From NCBI GenBank assembly GCA_036506495.1, contig DASXRQ010000055.1, forward strand, positions 1-64,000: a DNA stretch of 64,000 nucleotides, written 5' to 3'. This DNA is from DASXRC01 sp036506495. GTDB lineage: Bacteria > Actinomycetota > Actinomycetes > Mycobacteriales > Micromonosporaceae. Every line of letters begins with the position of its first letter. The stretch's first letter is position 1. The position numbers and the translations under genes are program-made. The notes below the pieces were generated by a model. The model was given only the letters and a program-made list of their open reading frames with translations, searched no databases and had not been told where the DNA came from. Positions 58,512-64,000 of this stretch are shown here, one piece after another.

Positions 58512-59408
58512 ATGCGGATCGTCATGGCCGGCGGCTCGGGGTTCCTCGGCACGCACCTCGGTGACGCGCTGCGCGGCGCTGGCCACGAGGTCGTCAGGCT
58601 CGTGCGTGGGACGCCCAAGCGACCGGGCGAGATCGCCTGGCAGCCGGCGGAGGGGCGGCTCGACGCGGCGGCGCTCGCCGGAGCGGACGCGGTCATCAAC
58701 CTGGCCGGCGCGAACATCGGCCGGCCCTGGACGCCCGGCTACCGCCGGGTGTTGCGGTCGAGCCGGCTCGACACCACCGGCACGCTCGCCCGTACCCTTG
58801 CCGAGCTGCCCGCCGAGGGACGCCCCGCCACGCTGCTCAACGCCTCCGCGGTCGGCTGGTACGGCGACACGGGCGACCGCGCGATGACCGAGGACGCACC
58901 GGCTGGCGACGGGTTCATGGCCGACGTGTGCCGGGAGTGGGAGGCGGCCACCGCTCCGGCCGAGGAGGCGGGCGTACGCGTCGTACGGCTGCGCACCGCC
59001 CCCGTCCTGCACCGGGGCGCGTTGCTCAAGCCGCAGGTGCCCATCTACCGACTCGGGCTGGGCGGTCGGCTCGGGAGCGGGCGGCAATGGGTGCCGTGGA
59101 TAGCGCTGCCCGACTGGCTGGCCGCGGCGCACCTGCTGCTCGGCCGGCACGACCTGGCCGGACCGGTCAACCTCGTGTCACCGGGCATCGTCACCAATGC
59201 CGAGTTCACCGCAGCGCTCGGCCGTGCGGTGCACCGCCCGGCCGTGCTGCGGGTGCCGAGCGTCGCGCTGCGGGTGGCGCTCGACGGTCTCGCCGACGAG
59301 GTGTTGTTCAGCCACCGGGCAGTGCCCGGGGTGCTGCAGCGGATCGGATTCCGCTTCGACCAGCCCGACCTCGACGGCGCGCTGCGCGAGGCCGTCGGAC
59401 TACGCTGA
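58512..59408 (+). CDS. TIGR01777-family NAD(P)-binding epimerase-like protein
   Basis: SDR-type protein of 298 aa. The Rossmann motif VMAGGSGFLGTHLGDAL starts it; VINLAGANIGRPWTPGYRR, SAVGWYGDTGDRA and a C-terminal DUF1731 region (LFSHRAVPGVLQRIGFRF) are typical of the YfcH/TIGR01777 group. The substrate is unknown. GGAGGATGAGTGC gives a ribosome site for the ATG at 58512. It corresponds to Rv2216, which also lies between E2 and lipB. The -10 of lipB overlaps its last codons. Confidence 0.9.
   Translation: MRIVMAGGSGFLGTHLGDALRGAGHEVVRLVRGTPKRPGEIAWQPAEGRLDAAALAGADAVINLAGANIGRPWTPGYRRVLRSSRLDTTGTLARTLAELPAEGRPATLLNASAVGWYGDTGDRAMTEDAPAGDGFMADVCREWEAATAPAEEAGVRVVRLRTAPVLHRGALLKPQVPIYRLGLGGRLGSGRQWVPWIALPDWLAAAHLLLGRHDLAGPVNLVSPGIVTNAEFTAALGRAVHRPAVLRVPSVALRVALDGLADEVLFSHRAVPGVLQRIGFRFDQPDLDGALREAVGLR
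59401..59406 (+). promoter_or_regulatory. -10 hexamer for leaderless lipB inside the preceding stop
   Basis: TACGCT overlaps the end of the epimerase-like gene and is followed by six bases and the lipB GTG at 59413. Confidence 0.45.
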
Positions 59409-59412
59409 CGAT

Positions 59413-60051
59413 GTGACGAGCACGATTCCCGCCCTGCGCGCCACCCACGTCGGGGTCCTCGACTACCTGGCCGCGTGGGACGAGCAGCGCCGGCTCCACG
59501 AGGCGGTTGCCGCCGGGACCGAGCCGAACACCGTCCTGCTGCTGGAGCACCCGAGCGTGTACACGGCCGGCAAGCGCACGGAGCCATGGGACCGGCCGAC
59601 GGACGGCACCCCGGTCGTCGACGTCGATCGGGGCGGCAAGATCACTTGGCACGGTCCCGGGCAGCTCGTCGGCTACCCCATCCTGCGGCTGCCCGACCCG
59701 GTCGACGTGGTCGCGTACGTGCGCCGCGTCGAGCAGCTTCTCATCGACTCGTGTGCGGAGCTGGGGCTGGCGACCACCCGCGTGGAGGGCCGCAGTGGGG
59801 TCTGGGTGCCCGAGGACGACCGCGGCCCGGCCCGCAAGGTCGGTGCGATTGGCATCCGGGTCGCCCGCGCCGTCACCCTGCACGGGTTCGCGCTCAACTG
59901 CGCGTGCGACCTGTCGTACTTCGACCGCATCATCCCATGCGGCATCCGGGACGCCGGCGTCACCTCGCTAAGTGCCGAGCTCGGCCGCCCGGTCACCGTC
60001 GCCGACGCGCTGCCGGTCGTCGAGCGACACCTGCCGACGCTGCTGCCCTGA
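59413..60051 (+). CDS. lipB: Octanoyl-ACP:protein octanoyltransferase
   Basis: LipB, 212 aa, transfers octanoate from acyl carrier protein to lipoyl domains, the first step of lipoate assembly. Markers are VLLLEHPSVYTAGKRTE, DRGGKITWHGPGQLVGYPIL near residue 75 and the catalytic Cys in YFDRIIPCGIRDAGVTSL with the Lys in ARKVGAIGIRV. GTG 59413 is supported by the adjacent -10; the frame opens much earlier as shadow. LipA, the next enzyme, is separated from it here by aspS and its T-box. Confidence 0.94.
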   Translation: MTSTIPALRATHVGVLDYLAAWDEQRRLHEAVAAGTEPNTVLLLEHPSVYTAGKRTEPWDRPTDGTPVVDVDRGGKITWHGPGQLVGYPILRLPDPVDVVAYVRRVEQLLIDSCAELGLATTRVEGRSGVWVPEDDRGPARKVGAIGIRVARAVTLHGFALNCACDLSYFDRIIPCGIRDAGVTSLSAELGRPVTVADALPVVERHLPTLLP

Positions 60052-60058
60052 CGAGCCG

Positions 60059-61345
60059 TCAGGGAGACAGGCGGTGTAGGTCGCGCGGGAACGCCGTGAC
60101 CTCGCGGACGTTAGCCGCCCCGGTCAATCGAGCCAGGAACCGCTCCAGGCCGATCGCGAACCCGCCGTGCGGGGGCATACCATGCCGAAACGCGTCCACA
60201 TAGGACGCGTACGGCTCGAGGCGCTCACCGCGCGCGCTGAGGGCCGCGACATAGTCCCCGTGCCGGTGCAGGCGCTGGCCGCCGGTCACCAGCTCCACGC
60301 CGCGGAACATCAGGTCGAAGCCGTTCGAGTACGCCGGCCGCGCCGGATCCGGATGGGTGTAGAAGGGCCGCTTCGCCATCGGGTACCCGGTGACGAACAC
60401 GAAGTCCGACCCGTGCTCGCGGCGGGCCCACTCCCCCAGCGCCCGCTCGTGCGCGGGCGCCAGGTCGAGTTCGTCGTCGGGCGCGCCGGCGATCCGCAGC
60501 GCGTCGGGAAAGTGCACCGCCGGGATCTCGGTCGGCACGTCGGGCAGCGTCACCCCCAGCGTCGCGAGCGCCTCGGGCGCGCGCTCGCCGACCGCGCCCA
60601 GCATGCCGGAGAGCGCCTCGCGCAGCACCGCCATCACGTCGCGATGGTCGGTGATGAAGCCGAGCTCCGCGTCCAGCGACGTGTACTGAGCGAGGTGCCG
60701 CACGGTGTCGTGCGGCTCGGCGCGGAACACCGGGCCGACCTCGTAAACCCGCTCGAAGACACCCACCATGAGCTGCTTGTAGAACTGGGGCGACTGGGCC
60801 AGATATGCCGGGCGGCCGAAGTAGTCGAGCGCGAACACGTTCGCGCCGGACTCGGTCGCCGACTCGACGATCTTCGGCGTGTGGACCTCAACGAACCCCA
60901 GGCCGTCCAGTGTGGACCGGAACCCGGCGACCGCGGCCGCGCCGAGCCGCAGGGGGGCGCTCCGGCTCGGATGCCGCAGGGCCACCGACGCCCGGTCGAG
61001 CTGGGTGGGCAGCGAGGCCGTCAGCGTCGGCCGGTACAGGTCGAACGGCGGCGGCACGGCCGGCTCGCCGAGCACCCGAAGCTTCGGGTCGACCAGCTCC
61101 ACGCCGCGCGGCGCCGTCTCGTTCGCGACCACCGTGCCGACCACCTCGACCACCGTCTCCTCGGTCAGCGCCTCGACCTGTGCGCGGACCTCGGGCCCCG
61201 ACACGACGACCTGCGTCAGACCGGCCGCGTCCCGCACGATCAGGAAGGCCACCGACTTGAGCAGCCGACGCCGATGGATCCAGCCGGCGACCGACACGGT
61301 GGAGCCGACGTGCGCCGGCAGCTGGATGGACATGATCCGGTCCAT
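60059..61345 (-). CDS. aspS: Archaeal-type (probably non-discriminating) aspartyl-tRNA synthetase
   Basis: Class II synthetase of 428 aa, much shorter than bacterial AspRS (about 590 aa) because the GAD insertion is absent. The anticodon-binding OB fold (VSVAGWIHRRRLLKSVAFLI) is followed by the catalytic core: motif 2 EVGPVFRAEPHDTVRHLAQY, EFxx-type TSLDAELGF and motif 3 HGGFAIGLERFLARL. Archaeal-type AspRS in bacteria often charges both tRNA-Asp and tRNA-Asn; discrimination cannot be judged here. The ATG at 61345 follows GAGGAGGACC. It is inserted between lipB and lipA, which are neighbours in mycobacteria, and carries a T-box leader. Confidence 0.9.
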   Translation of the reverse strand: MDRIMSIQLPAHVGSTVSVAGWIHRRRLLKSVAFLIVRDAAGLTQVVVSGPEVRAQVEALTEETVVEVVGTVVANETAPRGVELVDPKLRVLGEPAVPPPFDLYRPTLTASLPTQLDRASVALRHPSRSAPLRLGAAAVAGFRSTLDGLGFVEVHTPKIVESATESGANVFALDYFGRPAYLAQSPQFYKQLMVGVFERVYEVGPVFRAEPHDTVRHLAQYTSLDAELGFITDHRDVMAVLREALSGMLGAVGERAPEALATLGVTLPDVPTEIPAVHFPDALRIAGAPDDELDLAPAHERALGEWARREHGSDFVFVTGYPMAKRPFYTHPDPARPAYSNGFDLMFRGVELVTGGQRLHRHGDYVAALSARGERLEPYASYVDAFRHGMPPHGGFAIGLERFLARLTGAANVREVTAFPRDLHRLSP

Positions 61346-61612
61346 GTGGCGGTCCTCCTCGACGAGCAGTGTCCAAGGAGGTGCGGGCGAGCTGGACCTC
61401 TCGCGGTGCCACCACACCTTCGCGCCGGCGGGCCGGCGCCTCGTTCGTCGCCCGTGACGGGGCCAGGCGGCGGGTTCTACTCCGGGCGTACGCCCGCTTC
61501 TTCCCGCGGCTCGGGAGGGTCTTCGCGCCCCGTCGCCAGGTCACCTTCACAGCTGCCGGTGACTCTCTCGGCTGGCGGATCGGCGCGCTACTCGGCTCCG
61601 TCGTCGCTGTTG
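61346..61612 (-). promoter_or_regulatory. T-box riboswitch (translational, Asp specifier) controlling aspS
   Basis: Read on the minus strand. Stem I: the 5' loop motif AGUA (61592-61589) faces GAA followed by specifier GAC (61521-61519), an Asp codon. Upper stem helices CGCCAG/CUGGCG and GUCACC/GGUGAC are separated by the AGAGAG bulge (61568-61563), with a GCUGUGAA terminal loop. The T-box core is AGGUGUGG (61419-61412), the bulge UGGCACC (61411-61405), the helix GCGAG/CUCGC, then CCGCACCU (61386-61379) closing the first arm. UGGC fits an acceptor end with discriminator G73, as in tRNA-Asp. CCUCCUU (61381-61375) can instead pair with the Shine-Dalgarno GAGGAGG (61360-61354), so uncharged tRNA should free the ribosome site. 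Upstream bases 61613-61742 hold the divergent promoters. Confidence 0.88.
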
Positions 61613-61730
61613 GCCGCCATGGTAGCTGCCGCTCCCCCACGCCCCGCAATCGAGATAGGTACACGGATGATGGGTGTGAGCCGCGTCGCGATGGGGTCCT
61701 CCGTCCCCCTTTCGACACTCCCGTCCGGCG

Positions 61731-61736
61731 TAGGCT
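61731..61736 (+). promoter_or_regulatory. -10 hexamer for leaderless lipA
   Basis: TAGGCT is followed by six bases and then the GTG at 61743; TTCGAC (61711-61716) is a possible but close-spaced -35. Confidence 0.5.
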
Positions 61737-61742
61737 GAGCGA

Positions 61743-62684
61743 GTGACCACCGTAGCGCCCGAGGGCCGTCGCCTGTTGCGCATTGAGGCGCGCAACGCCG
61801 AGACACCGATCGAGCGTAAGCCGCCGTGGATCAAGGTCAGGGCGACGATGGGCCCGGAGTTCACGGAGCTGCGGGGGCTCGTCCGGCGGGAGGGCCTCCA
61901 CACGGTGTGCGAGGAGGCCGGCTGCCCCAACATCTACGAATGTTGGGAGGACCGCGAGGCCACCTTCCTCATCGGCGGCGATCAGTGCACCCGCCGCTGC
62001 GACTTCTGCCAGATCGACACCGGCAAGCCGGCCGAGTTCGACGCGGACGAGCCGCGCCGCGTGGCGGAGTCCGTCGCCACGATGGGCCTGCGGTACGCCA
62101 CGGTCACCGGCGTGGCCCGCGACGACCTGCCCGACGGCGGCGCGTGGCTGTACGCGGAGACGGTGCGCCAGATCCACAAGCTGCAGCCCGGATGTGGGGT
62201 GGAGCTGCTCATCCCCGACTTCAACGGCGACCCCGATCAGCTCGCCGAGGTGTTCGGCGCGCGCCCCGAGGTGCTCGCCCACAACGTGGAGACGGTGCCG
62301 CGCATCTTCAAAAGGATCCGTCCCGCGTTCCGGTACGAGCGGTCGCTTGACGTGATCACCCAGGCGCGCGCCGCCGGGCTGGTCACCAAGTCCAACCTGA
62401 TCCTGGGCCTCGGCGAGGAGCGTGCCGAGATCTCGCAGGCGCTGCGGGACCTGTACGCGGCCGGCTGCGAGTTGGTCACGATCACCCAGTACCTGCGTCC
62501 GAGCCCGCGGCACCACCCGGTCGAGCGATGGGTCCGGCCGGAGGAGTTCGTCGAGCTCCGCGAGGAGGCCGAGCAGCTCGGCTTCGCGGGTGTGATGAGC
62601 GGGCCGCTGGTGCGCTCGTCCTACCGGGCCGGCCGGCTGTACCAGCAGGCGATTCGGGCCCGGGACGCCGCCGTCGCCGCCTAA
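61743..62684 (+). CDS. lipA: Lipoyl synthase
   Basis: LipA, 313 aa, a radical-SAM enzyme inserting two sulfurs into protein-bound octanoate. The auxiliary cluster Cys are in CEEAGCPNIYEC and the radical-SAM triad CxxxCxxC in CTRRCDFC near residue 83. The N-terminus LLRIEARNAETPIERKP is standard. It acts on E2 and glycine cleavage H protein and would use clusters delivered by ErpA. The GTG is set by the adjacent -10. Its stop overlaps the stop of the convergent LuxR gene (CTAA). Confidence 0.95.
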   Translation: MTTVAPEGRRLLRIEARNAETPIERKPPWIKVRATMGPEFTELRGLVRREGLHTVCEEAGCPNIYECWEDREATFLIGGDQCTRRCDFCQIDTGKPAEFDADEPRRVAESVATMGLRYATVTGVARDDLPDGGAWLYAETVRQIHKLQPGCGVELLIPDFNGDPDQLAEVFGARPEVLAHNVETVPRIFKRIRPAFRYERSLDVITQARAAGLVTKSNLILGLGEERAEISQALRDLYAAGCELVTITQYLRPSPRHHPVERWVRPEEFVELREEAEQLGFAGVMSGPLVRSSYRAGRLYQQAIRARDAAVAA

Positions 62685-64000
62685 TCGCCAGTGAGCAGAC
62701 CCAGCCGGTACGCCACCGCGGCCGCCTCGCCCCGGTTGGTGACCTCGAGCTTCGCGATGATGCGAGACACGTGCACGCTGGCGGTCTTGGGCGAGATGAA
62801 CAGCCGCTCCGCGATCCTGCTGTTGCTGTGCCCCTCCGCGACGAGCCGGAGCACCTCCCGCTCACGGGCGGTCAGCGGGTCGGGTCCGGCGGCCACCGCC
62901 CCGGCGGCACGCAGGCCCGCGCGCCGCGCCAGCGTCGCCACCTCCGCGCGCAGCGGCGCGGCGTCGAGCTCGCCCGCGATCGCCCCGACCTCGAGCAGCG
63001 CCTCCGCGGCCGTGGCCCGCTCGCCGGCTCCGGCGGCGGCCTCGGCGAGTCCGAGCAGCGCCCGGGCCAGCGGGTAACGCTGCCCGTCGGCCCGCCGCGC
63101 CGTGACCGCGGCGCGCCATGCCGCCAGGGCGTCGTCACGCGGGGCGAGCACGGCCGCGACCTCGGCGGCGCCGGCGAACTCCGCCGGGTACCGCGCAGGC
63201 AGATCGCGGGCCTGTCGGCGTACCAGAGAAACCAGCTGGGCGTCGTCGGCGGCCGCGGCCGCGGCCGCGCGGGCGGCCTCCACCAGCAGCGGCCACGCGT
63301 AACGGGGCTCGAGGTCCAGGCGCGCATCGCCGAGCGCGACGGACGCGGCCGCGACGGCGGCCGCGAGGTCGCCGACGTCGTGGGCGGCCCGCACCTTCAG
63401 CTCTTGCAGCGACAGCCGCTGCCATGGGCTCAGGTACGGCTTGGACAGGAACGCGACCGCGCGGGCGGCGGCATCGGCGGCGCCGGGGCGGCCGCGCAGC
63501 AGCCACATACGGGCGCGCAGGTCCAGCGCGGGCACGGCCAGCGTCCCCGGCGGGTCGAGCCGGGCCGCCTCCGCGCAGATCGCCTCGACCTCGTCCCACC
63601 GGCCGAGCGCGGCGAGCGCCTCGGCGTGATTGGCGAGCAGGTACACGCCGGTGGTCCGGGTGATGCCGATCCGGGCCGCGTCGGGCAGTCCACGCCGAGC
63701 CGCCTCGGCCGACTCCGCGTAACGGCCCATCTCAAACAGCAGGTCGGACAGGTTGACATGGGCACGGGTCAGCAGCGTGAGGTCACCCGCGTCGGCGGCC
63801 AGCTCCGCGGCCTCGCGCAACCGCGCCAGGCCCTGATCGCCGGGGATCCCCTTGGTGCACATGCCGATCGTGAGCGCCGCGCTCGCCAGCAGCGCCCCGT
63901 CGCCGATTCGCTCCGCCTCGGCCGCGACCTCCGCGGCCATGCGGTGGCCCTCGTCGCGATCAACCGACGCCATCGCACCGGCGATGTCCGCGAGGAGTTC
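62681..64000 (-). CDS. LuxR-family regulator with TPR-like repeats, 5' part outside the window
   Basis: The last 430 or more residues of a larger protein; the frame is open to the window edge without a stop. The visible part is Ala-rich helical repeat sequence (AELAADAGDLTLLTRAHVNL, RTTGVYLLANHAEALAALG), as in the TPR region of LAL-type regulators. A C-terminal LuxR helix-turn-helix follows (LTAREREVLRLVAEGHSNSR, then SPKTASVHVSRIIAKL). LAL proteins usually start with an AAA-type ATPase domain, which would lie beyond 64000; that is inference. Target genes are unknown. Confidence 0.8.
   Translation of the reverse strand, partial: ELLADIAGAMASVDRDEGHRMAAEVAAEAERIGDGALLASAALTIGMCTKGIPGDQGLARLREAAELAADAGDLTLLTRAHVNLSDLLFEMGRYAESAEAARRGLPDAARIGITRTTGVYLLANHAEALAALGRWDEVEAICAEAARLDPPGTLAVPALDLRARMWLLRGRPGAADAAARAVAFLSKPYLSPWQRLSLQELKVRAAHDVGDLAAAVAAASVALGDARLDLEPRYAWPLLVEAARAAAAAAADDAQLVSLVRRQARDLPARYPAEFAGAAEVAAVLAPRDDALAAWRAAVTARRADGQRYPLARALLGLAEAAAGAGERATAAEALLEVGAIAGELDAAPLRAEVATLARRAGLRAAGAVAAGPDPLTAREREVLRLVAEGHSNSRIAERLFISPKTASVHVSRIIAKLEVTNRGEAAAVAYRLGLLTGD

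Noticed and set aside
61369..61746. 125-codon plus-strand frame in the aspS/lipA gap
   Set aside because: It overlaps the T-box and the lipA promoter, lacks a ribosome site and resembles no family.

Overview
The window comes from a very GC-rich, high-coding-density genome with many GTG and TTG starts. Gene content points to an actinobacterium. Gene order follows the Mycobacterium tuberculosis block Rv2187-Rv2218: fadD15, pimB, DnaQ-UvrC nuclease, trpD, ctaE-qcrCAB, ctaF-ctaC, adoK, erpA, glycerate kinase, DUF3043, cobU/cobS, gcvT, pepB, E2, Rv2216, lipB, lipA. No mycolate genes are present. WG-repeat, AbiEi/DUF559 and Lrp-like small proteins suggest a filamentous family such as Micromonosporaceae; that is inference. 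I see no tRNA, rRNA, CRISPR array, insertion sequence or prophage.

Layout. 1-4.5 kb: acyl-CoA ligase and a two-component pair. 4.5-8.2 kb: leftward thioredoxin-like/DUF4395 pair, PimB-type mannosyltransferase, M48 protease, small Cys-rich protein. 8.3-11.5 kb: NYN protein divergent from a DnaQ-UvrC fusion. 11.6-16.3 kb: Rel-like protein without an ACT domain, NUDIX, sugar nucleotidyltransferase, RAM-domain protein, hydrolase. 16.3-26 kb: trpD and the respiratory bcc-aa3 genes (ctaG, ctaE, qcrCAB, ctaF, ctaC; no ctaD), with an AbiEi/DUF559 gene between the two halves. 26-28.3 kb: cysteine desulfurase/TusA and an XRE-GNAT fusion. 28.5-32.9 kb: sugar ABC importer. 33-40.5 kb: adoK, erpA, glycerate kinase, nadA, MurA-like, DUF3043, Eis-like. 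40.6-44.8 kb: azlCD with regulator and an ABC-2 exporter. 45-49.3 kb: WG-repeat protein, aldo/keto reductase, M50 protease. 49.4-51.8 kb: CobU-CobT fusion and CobS. 51.8-62.7 kb: gcvT, pepA and a lipoate block (lpdA, E2, lipB, lipA) into which an archaeal-type aspartyl-tRNA synthetase is inserted. The right edge cuts a large LuxR-family regulator.

Two signals stand out. First, the 397-base gap before the second aspartyl-tRNA synthetase holds a complete translational T-box: a stem I with a GAC (Asp) specifier, a UGGC bulge matching discriminator G73, and a Shine-Dalgarno sequester. Second, there are families of dispersed palindromes at gene 3' ends. One pair shares sequence between an intergenic site and an in-frame site inside a coding sequence. 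Another family brackets the DUF559 gene on both sides, resembling the layout of REP palindromes around their own nuclease gene.

Many genes have a TANNNT -10 hexamer 6-7 nt before the start codon, so leaderless transcription looks common; this was used to choose several starts.
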